Positions 17,019 to 25,111 are shown, numbered from the stretch's first letter. The stretch is 64,000 bases of DNA from Amedibacillus dolichus DSM 3991 (GCF_000154285.1 NZ_DS483477.1:310001-374000); one strand, 5' to 3'. Numbers and translations: made by a program. The notes: generated by a model not told the origin, from the sequence alone.

Positions 17019-17528
17019 ATGCTTCATGTTGTATTATATGAACCGGAAATCCCACAGAACACAGGGAATATCATGCGAACCTGCATGGCAAGCAATACGG
17101 TTTTGCATTTGATTGAACCACTTGGTTTTTCCTTAGATGAACAGCATCTGAAAAGAGCAGGTATGGATTATGTTAAGGACTTGGACTATCGTGTGTATAA
17201 AAATTGGGAGGAATTTACAAGCCAAAATCCTAGTGAAAACTATTATTATATGACTCGTTATGGCAAAAAAGCACCAAGCGCTTTTGATTTTACAAGCTGT
17301 GTCGGGGATATTTATTTGATTTTAGGTAAGGAAAGTACGGGAATTCCAAAGGAAATTTTAAAGCATCAGTTGGATCATTGCATGCGCTTGCCAATGGTAG
17401 CAAAGGCACGAAGCTTAAATTTAAGCAATTGTGCCGCAATCATTGTATATGAGGTATTACGTCAGTTGGATTATCCGGGCTTATCCAATGTAGAGGTAAT
17501 CAAAGGAGAGGATTGGCTGGAGGTATGA
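17019..17528 (+). CDS. trmL: tRNA (cytidine/uridine-34-2'-O)-methyltransferase
   Basis: A 169-residue SPOUT methyltransferase that methylates the wobble ribose of certain tRNA-Leu species. Motif 1 EPEIPQNTGNIMRT (8-21), motif 2 LILGKESTGIPKEIL (about 105-119) and motif 3 RLPMVAKARSLNLSNCAAI (about 126-144), which forms the SAM-binding knot, are all intact. Length is normal for TrmL/CspR. It lies in an operon between rdgB and a membrane-protein gene that starts inside its last codons (ATGA overlap). Confidence 0.93.
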   Translation: MLHVVLYEPEIPQNTGNIMRTCMASNTVLHLIEPLGFSLDEQHLKRAGMDYVKDLDYRVYKNWEEFTSQNPSENYYYMTRYGKKAPSAFDFTSCVGDIYLILGKESTGIPKEILKHQLDHCMRLPMVAKARSLNLSNCAAIIVYEVLRQLDYPGLSNVEVIKGEDWLEV

Positions 17529-18109
17529 GTCGCTTTTTCGATTCGCTCATGGATACAAAGGACAAACGATATCATGGTACGTTAATATTGATGCTTGCAG
17601 TGTTTGGAAGCATTGCGATTACATATATAATCTTAGGGGTTTCTTTGTGTATGGTGAAGGATTATGATAATGTTTTTGCACTTTTGGATATGCCGTATAT
17701 CACATGGACATATTTAGCCAGATTGGTATTGGAGGCTATGTCGATGCCATCTCTTACTTTTGGAAATATCGTGATCAGTATGCTTCGCTGCATCGGCTGG
17801 TTGGAATTTGTTGCAGTCTTTTTCGCTGTGATATGTTATCGTACTTTGGAAAGGCATAGAGCAACATTTGCGGGACTTCTCCTATTGGTTATAGAGGTTT
17901 TTGTGTGTGGAGGAGTGAGCTTATCAGCACTATCCTGCACAACGCTTAAGGCACTTATTGTAAGATTGCAGTTCATGGGAATGAGCATTGTTGCAATCAA
18001 CACTATCTTGCTGGTATTGATTGGCTTTTATTGTTACAGACAGGTTAAGCAATATCGCCATGCACTTGCCTATGATGCTGTTGAAATCAAAGAACTGGAG
18101 GAAGAGTAA
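17525..18109 (+). CDS. Four-helix membrane protein, unknown
   Basis: A 194-residue integral membrane protein with about five hydrophobic segments and a hydrophilic, Glu-rich C-terminus (VEIKELEEE). The ATG at 17525 is inside the trmL stop region and follows CTGGAGG, arguing for translational coupling. I recognise no family or catalytic motif. It ends the rdgB-trmL operon, with a long hairpin shared with the convergent DUF3892 gene downstream. Confidence 0.55.
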   Translation: MSRFFDSLMDTKDKRYHGTLILMLAVFGSIAITYIILGVSLCMVKDYDNVFALLDMPYITWTYLARLVLEAMSMPSLTFGNIVISMLRCIGWLEFVAVFFAVICYRTLERHRATFAGLLLLVIEVFVCGGVSLSALSCTTLKALIVRLQFMGMSIVAINTILLVLIGFYCYRQVKQYRHALAYDAVEIKELEEE

Positions 18110-18138
18110 CGATACTTTATAAAATAAAAGCATTAAAA

Positions 18139-18186
18139 AGGGATTTCTTATCGGATTGATCTATGCAATCGTATTAGGAAATCCCT
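18139..18186. terminator. Long hairpin between convergent genes, terminator for the minus-strand gene
   Basis: AGGGATTTC (18139-18147) pairs with GAAATCCCT (18178-18186), with a second inner pairing (GATTG with CAATC). A T-run follows on the minus strand. Sequence and layout resemble 15423-15467. Confidence 0.65.
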
Positions 18187-18238
18187 ATGTTTATTTACTC
18201 ATTGGCGAGTAAGAAGTACATTTGTCTTAGACTCTTTT

Positions 18239-18490
18239 CTAAAACTCTTCAAGATTTTTTAAATTTGTTTTTTCATTTCCGTCATTGACACCGCGGATAT
18301 GACGAGCGCCATCACGTCCGGTAAAGGGAATGGCGTTTTCAATCATGCCGTTTTCAACAGCCTCCAATGCTTGTTCATAGTCATAGGTTTTGCCGTTGTT
18401 GTCTTTAAATTCGCTTAAGGTTCCATCGGAATTTTTGCGAGCTGCGACAAAGCGGCACTTTTCATTGCTTTTACTTTTTGATTTTTTCAT
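18239..18490 (-). CDS. DUF3892-type small protein
   Basis: An 83-residue hydrophilic protein with the layout of DUF3892: a conserved strand CRFVAARKNSDGTLSEFK, then DNNGKTYDYEQALEAVENGMIENA, and a short end GRDGARHIRGVNDGNE. Members are small cytoplasmic proteins of unknown function in Firmicutes. The N-terminus is Lys/Ser-rich (MKKSKSKSNEK). The ATG follows a GGAGGTAAAG ribosome site. It is monocistronic, convergent with the rdgB operon, and shares a hairpin with it. Confidence 0.7.
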   Translation of the reverse strand: MKKSKSKSNEKCRFVAARKNSDGTLSEFKDNNGKTYDYEQALEAVENGMIENAIPFTGRDGARHIRGVNDGNEKTNLKNLEEF

Positions 18491-18598
18491 TTTCTTTACC
18501 TCCTGTTGTTATTGTGAGCGTATGGTAAAAAAATATACCTATCCAAGCAATTGAGAAATTATGGAAAAAAAACAACGAGGTGATTGTTGGCATTGTGA

Positions 18599-18626
18599 TT
18601 GAATTTTAAAAAAAATCGTTTATAAT
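18599..18626 (+). promoter_or_regulatory. Promoter of the CNNM/HlyC gene
   Basis: TTGAAT, 16-base spacer, TATAAT. The leader is about 58 bases. Confidence 0.55.
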
Positions 18627-18690
18627 AATGCTAAGGCGAATACGTCTGCTAGTGATGATTTAGGCAAACGATTAAAGGGAGTGGTTTTAC

Positions 18691-19974
18691 TTGGACGGGT
18701 CGCAAATAGCGTTAATTATTGTATTATTGGTGTTGATTGCTTTATCGGCAATGTTCTCATCAACGGAAACGGCATATTCTTCCGTAAGCATCATTCGCTT
18801 GAAGCAGAAAGCGAAAAGTGGGGATAAAAGAGCGAAAAAAGCATACAGCATATCCAAAAACTTTACTGCTGCGATAACAACAATTTTGATTGGAAATAAC
18901 ATTGTGAATATTCTTGCTACCTCTATTGCGACAGAATTGTTTATGGAATTATTCGGTTCTGCGGGTGTTGCGGTGGCAACCGGTATTATGACAGTTTTAA
19001 TTCTATGCTTTGGAGAAGTAACTCCGAAGATTGTTGCGAAAGCGAAAGCGGACAGTGTTGCACTGCTTATGGCAACTCCTCTATCTGCGCTTGTGTGGCT
19101 ATTTCGACCAATCAGTATCGTCGTTGAGAAAATCGAAGAGCATTTTGAAAAGAAAATGAATGTTGAAAATGTAACAGCAACGGAAGATGAGCTGTTGGAG
19201 ATTGTTTCAACGATCGAACAAGAAGGCGTGCTTGAACAGGAAGAACGTGAACTTATCGAAAGTGTGATCGAATTTGATGATAAAAACGTTCATGATATTA
19301 TGGTTCCGAAAGAACGCGTAGTGTTTTTGTATGACAATGCAACCTTTGAACAATTAAAAATGGTATTGAAGGAGCATAAGCTTTCAAGATTGCCGATTAT
19401 CTCTTATGAAACAACTGAGGTTGTAGGTATTTTACGTGTACGTGATGTACTTGATGCCTTGTTGGAAGATAAAGAAATCGTTATTGCGGATTTGATGCAG
19501 CCTGCGACACGCGTATCACAACGTAAAAAGCTTCCATCGGTATTGGAGGATATTCAAAAAAGTCGTGAGCACATGGCAATTGTTATGGAGAGCAACAATT
19601 CCAATGTGTTTGTGGGGATCGTTACCTTGGAAGATGTGTTGGAGGAGCTTGTCGGTGAAATCTATGATGAATATGATACGCTTCCCAACCATGTTGTAGA
19701 AATCGGGCATCATACCTTTATGATTGATGCTAAGGTATCCTTAAAGGATTTCTTTGATACATATATTGATGATCAGGATTGTCCGAAAACAAATTCACGC
19801 AGCTTTGCGGCATGGGTGTATGAGCTGAACAATTTTCGTAAGGTACGCAAGGGACGTGAAATCGAATTTGAAAATTTTGCGATGAAGGTTTTGGATACCA
19901 AAGAAGGTATGGCGACCAAAATAGAATTGCAGGTATTCTCGCCAAGCGAGGACGAATTGTTAGATATTGATTAG
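18691..19974 (+). CDS. CNNM/CorC-HlyC family membrane protein (putative Mg2+ efflux)
   Basis: A 427-residue protein with a TTG start behind AAAGGGAG. The N-terminal DUF21/CNNM membrane domain (about 1-190) has the typical AMFSSTETAYSSVSIIRLKQKA opening and GEVTPKIVAK turn. Two CBS domains follow (about 205-330, with HDIMVPKERVVFL and VFVGIVTLEDVLEELVGEI), then a C-terminal CorC_HlyC domain (about 345-420, ending in a TKIELQVF strand). Family members are proposed Mg2+/Co2+ exporters, and the CBS pair probably senses Mg-nucleotide. The ridA gene follows after 10 bases, so the two may be co-transcribed. Confidence 0.9.
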   Translation: MDGSQIALIIVLLVLIALSAMFSSTETAYSSVSIIRLKQKAKSGDKRAKKAYSISKNFTAAITTILIGNNIVNILATSIATELFMELFGSAGVAVATGIMTVLILCFGEVTPKIVAKAKADSVALLMATPLSALVWLFRPISIVVEKIEEHFEKKMNVENVTATEDELLEIVSTIEQEGVLEQEERELIESVIEFDDKNVHDIMVPKERVVFLYDNATFEQLKMVLKEHKLSRLPIISYETTEVVGILRVRDVLDALLEDKEIVIADLMQPATRVSQRKKLPSVLEDIQKSREHMAIVMESNNSNVFVGIVTLEDVLEELVGEIYDEYDTLPNHVVEIGHHTFMIDAKVSLKDFFDTYIDDQDCPKTNSRSFAAWVYELNNFRKVRKGREIEFENFAMKVLDTKEGMATKIELQVFSPSEDELLDID

Positions 19975-19984
19975 GAGGTATAAC

Positions 19985-20449
19985 ATGAACGTATTTTTAA
20001 AAGCTATTGAACCAGAGAATGCGCCTAAGGCATTAGGTCCTTATTCACCGGCCGTAAAATTAGGAGACTTTGTTTATCTATCCGGACAAATTCCTTTGGA
20101 TCCGAAAACCGGTGAAATTGTAGGTAGTACGATTGAAGAACAGACACATCAGGTAATGAAAAATATCCAAGCAGTGCTTGCGGATATGGGATTGGGTTTG
20201 CGTCATATTGTAAAAACAACAATCTTTATGAGCGATTTAGCGAATTTCGATAAGCTGAATGAAGTGTATGGTTCTTATTTGGAAGAACCATATCCGGCAA
20301 GAAGCTGTGTGCAGGTGGCGCGTTTACCAAAAGATGTTTTGGTGGAAATCGAGTGTATTGTTATTGATACTTTAGTTTATGAAAAACAGTTGGCTGCACA
20401 AGAGCAAGGCTGCGGTGGCGGCTGCTCAAGCTGTGAAGGCTGCTGCTAA
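19985..20449 (+). CDS. ridA: RidA-family reactive imine deaminase with a Cys-rich tail
   Basis: A 154-residue protein. Residues about 1-128 are a full RidA domain: PKALGPYSPAVKLGDFVYLSGQIP, then NIQAVLADMG, FMSDLANFDKLNEVYGSYL and the active-site Arg in PARSCVQVARLP. Family members hydrolyse 2-aminoacrylate and related imines in the cytoplasm as trimers. Unusually, it extends past the normal end with GCGGGCSSCEGCC, giving five cysteines in the last 13 residues. The ATG at 19985 is chosen for its TAGGAGG ribosome site. It is the second gene after the CNNM protein. Confidence 0.88.
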   Translation: MNVFLKAIEPENAPKALGPYSPAVKLGDFVYLSGQIPLDPKTGEIVGSTIEEQTHQVMKNIQAVLADMGLGLRHIVKTTIFMSDLANFDKLNEVYGSYLEEPYPARSCVQVARLPKDVLVEIECIVIDTLVYEKQLAAQEQGCGGGCSSCEGCC

Positions 20450-20467
20450 GAAAAAGAAAGTTGTATA

Positions 20468-20501
20468 AGAGCAGAGTGAGGGAATCACTTTGTTCTTTTT
20501 T
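20468..20501 (+). terminator. Terminator after ridA
   Basis: GAGCAGAGTGA pairs with TCACTTTGTTC (with G-U pairs), followed by a T-run. Confidence 0.8.
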
Positions 20502-20620
20502 ATCACGGAATTCAATTTACTTTGAATGAAGCCTTAAATACTATCTTTTTTGTTTACTTTTATGAAAAGAGGATCAAAATATGATATAAAGATAGCAAAA
20601 GATAGATAGTAGGGGGTTGT

Positions 20621-21040
20621 ATGATTTATTGGATAAAAAGCAGTGATTATCAAACAAGTACGATAATTATGAAAAAAGAGGGCAGTGTGAAGTTGGAAAA
20701 TATGAGTCCGTTACAATTTCTTGATGCATGGTGTTTGGAATATGGCAGTACCTATGAGGGACGCAAGAGGGCTTTGCAGAAGCATTTACAAATTACGCAA
20801 AAGGTGCCGATTTTGATTTCCGAGCAAACCAAGGACTTTATGTTTCCCACCTGTGCGATTCATTGTGATGGCTGTATTTGGATCAATTATCGCTTTGTGG
20901 AAGAAGTGAAACGAAAAGAGGCAAAAACCTTAGTGCGTTTTTTCGATGATTCTGTGCTTTTGCTTGACACCGATATTCGCTCGATTCGTCGTGAATTGAA
21001 AATCTGTGAGCGTTATCTTGCTTTTTTGCGCTTTGCATAA
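20621..21040 (+). CDS. ComK-family competence transcription factor-like protein
   Basis: A 139-residue cytoplasmic protein. The order of conserved positions follows ComK: a strand-turn start, CLEYGSTYEGRKRALQKHL (Cys and the GR pair), KVPILISEQ, then MFPTCAIHCDGCIWINYRFV, matching the FPTxSPxxxxCxWI block of Bacillus ComK. ComK binds A/T boxes to turn on DNA-uptake genes. Here it is short of the Bacillus length by about 50 residues, mainly at the C-terminus. It has a GGGGG ribosome site and is followed by rmuC. Whether this organism is competent is not shown by the window. Confidence 0.65.
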   Translation: MIYWIKSSDYQTSTIIMKKEGSVKLENMSPLQFLDAWCLEYGSTYEGRKRALQKHLQITQKVPILISEQTKDFMFPTCAIHCDGCIWINYRFVEEVKRKEAKTLVRFFDDSVLLLDTDIRSIRRELKICERYLAFLRFA

Positions 21041-21086
21041 AGGAAGCAGGTAATGGTATTTTGGATAAAAAGTAGGAGTGATAGGA

Positions 21087-22196
21087 ATGGAAATTGTAAT
21101 GCTTGCTTTTATGCTTGTATGTATCGTTATTTTGATTATGGTCGTTTTTATGACGAAATCGAACAAGCAAAACGGAAATATGAAAGAAATGCTTTTAGAA
21201 AGTGAAAAGCGTCAGCAGGAGGCTTTGTTTGAAACGCAGCAAAAGTTACAGGAGGCCATAGTACAGTTTCAGACGACTATGACCAATAGCGTTAAGCAGG
21301 ATTTGGCGCATCTGAATGAAACAACAACTCAGCATTTATATACTATTCAAAAGGGTGTAAATGAAAATTTGAGTGTAGGCTATGATAAAACAAGCAAGGT
21401 ATTTTCACAGGTGTTGGAGCGTATGGGAAAGCTTGATGAAAGCCAAAATAGCCTGAAGGAGCTTTCGATGTCGATTACGCATTTGCAAAGTATCCTTACC
21501 GATAAAAAAACACGTGGAATTTTCGGAGAGATTGAGTTGTATTCCTTATTGGAAACAGCAATGGGAACTGATGAAAAACGGTATGCTAAACAGTATAAAT
21601 TAAGCAATGGCAGCATTGCAGATGCGGTTTTATTTGCCAGTGAGCCTTTGCGTATGATTGCGATTGATTCTAAGTTTCCGCTTGAAAATTATAATCGTAT
21701 CATGCAGGAAGATATTTCGAAGGAAGAGAGGAAACGATTGCAAAACGCTTTTGTTTCCGATGTAAAGAAGCATATCAAAGCGATTGCGGATAAATATATT
21801 ATTGCGCATGAAACGGCAGAATTTGCATATCTTTTTTTACCGGCGGAAGCCGTTTTCTCCTATATTCATGCGAATTGCGATGCACTGGTGCAGTATTCCT
21901 ATGAGCAAAAGGTATATCTTGTTTCTCCGACGACATTGATGGCATATATTACGGCAATCAAGGCTATTTATTTAGGAGTTCAGCGAAATGAAAATGTGGC
22001 GCAAATTCAAGACGCCTTAAAACGTTTACAGGTAGAATTTGACCGCTTTGAGAAACGTTATCAAAGTGTTTCCAATGATTTTGAAAAGGTATATCAGGAT
22101 ATGAAGCTGGTATCTATAACCGCAAATAAGCTATTGACACGTTTTAAAGAAATCGAAGCAGTAGAATTGGATAAAAAGAAGGAAAGCTCAAATTAA
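21087..22196 (+). CDS. rmuC: DNA recombination protein RmuC homolog
   Basis: A 369-residue protein. A single N-terminal membrane anchor (MEIVMLAFMLVCIVILIMVVF, about 1-21) is followed by a long coiled coil (about 30-125) and then the RmuC nuclease-like domain (about 130-330), with KKTRGIFGEIELYSLLE, an AIDSKFPLENYNR metal-site block and SPTTLMAYITAIK. The family limits recombination at DNA inversions; its chemistry is poorly defined. The ATG at 21087 has TAGGAG well placed. It ends convergent with and overlapping the stop of the asparagine synthetase-like gene. Confidence 0.88.
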   Translation: MEIVMLAFMLVCIVILIMVVFMTKSNKQNGNMKEMLLESEKRQQEALFETQQKLQEAIVQFQTTMTNSVKQDLAHLNETTTQHLYTIQKGVNENLSVGYDKTSKVFSQVLERMGKLDESQNSLKELSMSITHLQSILTDKKTRGIFGEIELYSLLETAMGTDEKRYAKQYKLSNGSIADAVLFASEPLRMIAIDSKFPLENYNRIMQEDISKEERKRLQNAFVSDVKKHIKAIADKYIIAHETAEFAYLFLPAEAVFSYIHANCDALVQYSYEQKVYLVSPTTLMAYITAIKAIYLGVQRNENVAQIQDALKRLQVEFDRFEKRYQSVSNDFEKVYQDMKLVSITANKLLTRFKEIEAVELDKKKESSN

Positions 22197-22210
22197 CGGC
22201 TTTCCTTTTT
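22181..22210. terminator. Bidirectional terminator inside the overlapping gene ends
   Basis: GGAAAGC pairs with GCTTTCC, with T-runs on both strands. Both stop codons lie in its loop. Confidence 0.75.
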
Positions 22211-23896
22211 GACAATGATATGATATGTTTGAATCCATTCATGAATTTGATAGATATATGCTAAAAGCTGTGGACCACTCATAAGCTGGCCATAAAATGG
22301 AAGGGAGAATGAGGCTCCTTTGGTTTCGATGAGTTGTTGTAGAGCTGCTTCATCAAACAATTCATGTAATGGACTGCTTGAATCTTCTAAACATTCTTTT
22401 AGCTTAGCGGCGATCAGTTCACTGTATAAAGGATTGTGTGTTTTGGGATAAGGGTTTTTCTTACGATGGGCAATACTATTTGGAAGTTCATTTTCAAAGG
22501 CCTTTCGTAAGATTCCTTTTTCTTCGCCGTTGAGGAATTTCATTGACCAAGGGATATTATAGACATATTCCAAAAGTTTAACATTGGCAAACGGTGCGCG
22601 TATGACGATATTGGCAGCAGCTCCCATAAAGGCTTGCCGAGTGATTAAGGTTTGCATGAACCAATGCAGAACTAGAACACAGTGCTTTCTGTAACGCAGA
22701 TCATCGGCAGTATCACTTGGTAAGGTATCTACAGTATGCAGAGTATTTTCATATTCGCTTTGCAAAGCTTCGAAATAGGAGCTGTCTTGCAAATCTTTAT
22801 GCAAGAGCTGAATTCTTTCCTTACTGCTTCGAAGCCAAGGGAATCCCTCGATATCTCTTAACTCCTCTCGATAAAACCAAGGATAGCCGCCAAATAGTTC
22901 ATCACTGCACTCACCACTTAAAATAATCTTGTCTTTTTGCGCAACTCGTTGGCAAAGCCAAAGCAAAGAAGCATCAACATCGGCCATACCGGGAGCACAT
23001 CTTGCCTGCATGGCTTGGTTTAAGTAGTCCATTAAAGCCGTCTGCGTGATCGTAAGGCTGGTATGTGTGCATGGATAGCGTTGAAGCATAGCATCAATAT
23101 AATCATTATCTAGGGATACTTGGTATAGATTCTTTTTAAAGCTTTCGCTGTTTCCTTCGTAATCTAGGGAATAGGTACGCCACTTTTTTTTGCTTTGAGC
23201 ACATACTGCCGTGATGATGCTGCTGTCTAATCCACCGGATAAAAAACTGGCATGTGCGCCGCGCATTTGTTTTTGAATAGAAGAGGTTACCATATCATGA
23301 ACCTTTTGAATCGTAGTAGTCAGATCATCGGTATGCTTTTTTGCTTTCAAATGGTAAATACGCCCGGTTGTCAGATGGTTCTTTTTGATTTCTAGCATAG
23401 ATCCCATAGGAAGTGTGAAAATACCGTCAATTAAGGTATGTCCTTCTCGTATACCGGGACCAAAGGCAAATAAATCAATAATTCCTTCTTTGGATAGGAT
23501 GTTAGGCTGTTTGCGAATAGCCAACAATAAGGAAAAATGATTTGCGAAAAGGTAGCCTTCACTGGTTTTTGTATAATAGAGCGGGCATAAGCCGAGGGGA
23601 TCGTTTATTGCCAACAGATGATCCATACTTTTTATAAGAAAGCAATAGCTTCCTTCCAAGTGCTTGATTGCTTCTTTTCCCCACAGCAGATAGGCGAATA
23701 AAAAGACATCTTCCTGTTGCATCGGTGTTGGGAAATCATGCTTTAAAAGCTCATACTGAATTTCCTCACGATTGTATAATTCGCCAATCGACCATACATC
23801 AAAGGGAATGCCATGATATACAAGATGACGTTGTTCACTGGTGATGGAAGAATCTAAGCTTCCGTCATTATACATGCTTATAAGCATTGTTTTCAT
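22193..23896 (-). CDS. Asparagine synthetase B-like protein lacking the N-terminal Cys
   Basis: A 567-residue protein of the AsnB class. The N-terminal Ntn-hydrolase fold is recognisable (EGSYCFLIKSMDHLLAINDP, then YLFANHFSLLLA) but begins MKTMLISMYNDGS, so the Cys2 nucleophile that releases ammonia from glutamine is absent. The C-terminal synthetase domain is intact: PP-loop FLSGGLDSSIIT (about 228-239), GECSDELFGGYPWFY, and RAPFANVKLLEYV. The AAAGGAGAA ribosome site confirms this start. It may use free ammonia, make another amide, or depend on a partner glutaminase. Monocistronic, convergent with rmuC. Confidence 0.82.
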   Translation of the reverse strand: MKTMLISMYNDGSLDSSITSEQRHLVYHGIPFDVWSIGELYNREEIQYELLKHDFPTPMQQEDVFLFAYLLWGKEAIKHLEGSYCFLIKSMDHLLAINDPLGLCPLYYTKTSEGYLFANHFSLLLAIRKQPNILSKEGIIDLFAFGPGIREGHTLIDGIFTLPMGSMLEIKKNHLTTGRIYHLKAKKHTDDLTTTIQKVHDMVTSSIQKQMRGAHASFLSGGLDSSIITAVCAQSKKKWRTYSLDYEGNSESFKKNLYQVSLDNDYIDAMLQRYPCTHTSLTITQTALMDYLNQAMQARCAPGMADVDASLLWLCQRVAQKDKIILSGECSDELFGGYPWFYREELRDIEGFPWLRSSKERIQLLHKDLQDSSYFEALQSEYENTLHTVDTLPSDTADDLRYRKHCVLVLHWFMQTLITRQAFMGAAANIVIRAPFANVKLLEYVYNIPWSMKFLNGEEKGILRKAFENELPNSIAHRKKNPYPKTHNPLYSELIAAKLKECLEDSSSPLHELFDEAALQQLIETKGASFSLPFYGQLMSGPQLLAYIYQIHEWIQTYHIIVKKESR

Positions 23897-23969
23897 AATA
23901 TCGTTCTCCTTTACCTTTTATTCTATGTCAAAACTATAGGTGGTATGCTACAAGAGTTTTTTTGATTTA

Positions 23970-23997
23970 TTGCAGTTGTAAAGAAAACGTGTATAAT
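23970..23997 (+). promoter_or_regulatory. Promoter of the YitT gene
   Basis: TTGCAG, 16-base spacer, TATAAT, about 24 bases before the start. Confidence 0.55.
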
Positions 23998-24020
23998 TAA
24001 GTGCATGAAAGGTTGTAGGA

Positions 24021-24884
24021 ATGATGAGAAATTGGGGTAAAAGGGATATTGTATCCATTGCATGTGTTGTACTTGGTTCATTGCTCTTGGCATTGAACAT
24101 TCAATCCTTTGTAGGAACCGGAGGTTTATTTCCCGGCGGCTTTACCGGACTTACGGTGTTAATCCAACGTAGCTTTTTAAAGTTTGGAGGAATAGAAATT
24201 CCATATTCGCTTGTAAACTTTGCATTAAATGCTTTTCCTGCCTATATCGGTTATAAAACAGTAGGGAAAAAGTTTACGATGTATTCGATAGCAGTCATTC
24301 TTTTATCGGGAATGTTTGTGGAAATCATACCGCCGATTACGATTACCGAGGATATTTTGTTGGTAACGGTATTTGGAGGAATTTTACAAGGAATCGCCTT
24401 AGGTGTAACACTTCGGGGGAATGCCAGTACCGGAGGTACGGATTTTATTTCTATGTGGATCTCGCAGAAAACTAAGCAGCCGGCTTGGAATTATATTTTG
24501 GGTATGAATGCGGTGATGCTGGCGGTAGCCGGTTATCTGTTTGGCTGGGAGGCAGCTCTGTATTCGATTATTTTTCAATTTTGTTCAACACAAATTGTAA
24601 ATTATGTGCATGTTCGTTTCAAACGAATGACATTGTTTATTGTTACGCGCAGTCCGGATTTGGTAATTGAAGAAATCCATAGCTCAACTCACCATGGAGT
24701 AACTCGACTTGAAGGAATCGGAACATATTATGGCGAGCCGCGTACCGTTTTATATACGGTTGTGGAAACCGCCAATGTGAAGGGATTGGTAAATCGTATT
24801 CATGAATTGGATCCGACTTGCTTTATCAATGTTTCAAAGTCAGAAGCAATTGAAGGAAGATTTTATCAAAGACCGATTGAATAG
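24021..24884 (+). CDS. YitT-family membrane protein (DUF161 + DUF2179)
   Basis: A 287-residue protein. About five membrane segments (about 8-200) contain the family motifs LLALNIQSFVGTGGLFPGGFTGL and LRGNASTGGTDFI, and a cytosolic DUF2179 domain follows (about 215-285: ELDPTCFINVS near the end). YitT proteins are common in Firmicutes and poorly understood. The ATG (24021 or 24024) follows GTAGGA. The gene lies just upstream of the riboswitch-controlled pflB but ends before a separate promoter, so it is probably transcribed on its own. Confidence 0.85.
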   Translation: MMRNWGKRDIVSIACVVLGSLLLALNIQSFVGTGGLFPGGFTGLTVLIQRSFLKFGGIEIPYSLVNFALNAFPAYIGYKTVGKKFTMYSIAVILLSGMFVEIIPPITITEDILLVTVFGGILQGIALGVTLRGNASTGGTDFISMWISQKTKQPAWNYILGMNAVMLAVAGYLFGWEAALYSIIFQFCSTQIVNYVHVRFKRMTLFIVTRSPDLVIEEIHSSTHHGVTRLEGIGTYYGEPRTVLYTVVETANVKGLVNRIHELDPTCFINVSKSEAIEGRFYQRPIE

Positions 24885-24885
24885 G

Positions 24886-24914
24886 TTGACGCAGAAGTTT
24901 AAAAATGGTACATT
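24886..24914 (+). promoter_or_regulatory. Riboswitch promoter (P1) of pflBA
   Basis: TTGACG, 17-base spacer, TACATT. Transcription would start near 24921, just before the ZTP aptamer. Confidence 0.55.
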
Positions 24915-24925
24915 ATAGATGTTAT

Positions 24926-25026
24926 ATGACTGACGGATAAAGTGGAAATGACCACAGGAAGTATAATGTTGATAAAAGCCGACCGTCTGGGCAGAAAAGT
25001 CCGGTTTAGGTGCGGCTTTTCTTTTT
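24926..25026 (+). ncRNA. ZTP (pfl motif) riboswitch with terminator expression platform
   Basis: The 5' part GACTGACGGATAA, then the GTGG-AAATGA-CCAC hairpin with GGAAG after it, and the 3' part CCGACCGTCTGGGC match the ZTP aptamer consensus (GACTGGCG ... CCGCCTGGGC). The two joint changes ACGG/CCGT keep the pseudoknot pairing. The 3' aptamer half lies inside a terminator: AAAAGCCG (24974-24981) pairs with CGGCTTTT (25013-25020), followed by a T-run. Binding of the folate-starvation signal ZTP should therefore prevent termination and raise pflB transcription. The location directly before pflB is the classic context that named the pfl motif. Confidence 0.92.
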
Positions 25027-25058
25027 ATAAGCAGAAGGTTTGAAATAATGTATAAGCT

Positions 25059-25087
25059 TTGAAAATGCCGGCTGCTTATACTATAAT
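25059..25087 (+). promoter_or_regulatory. Second promoter (P2) of pflBA, downstream of the riboswitch
   Basis: TTGAAA (25059-25064), 17-base spacer, TATAAT (25082-25087). It lies after the riboswitch terminator and just before the GGAGG ribosome site, so it would bypass ZTP control. Confidence 0.65.
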
Positions 25088-25111
25088 AAAATCAAATAAG
25101 GAGGAATTGCA

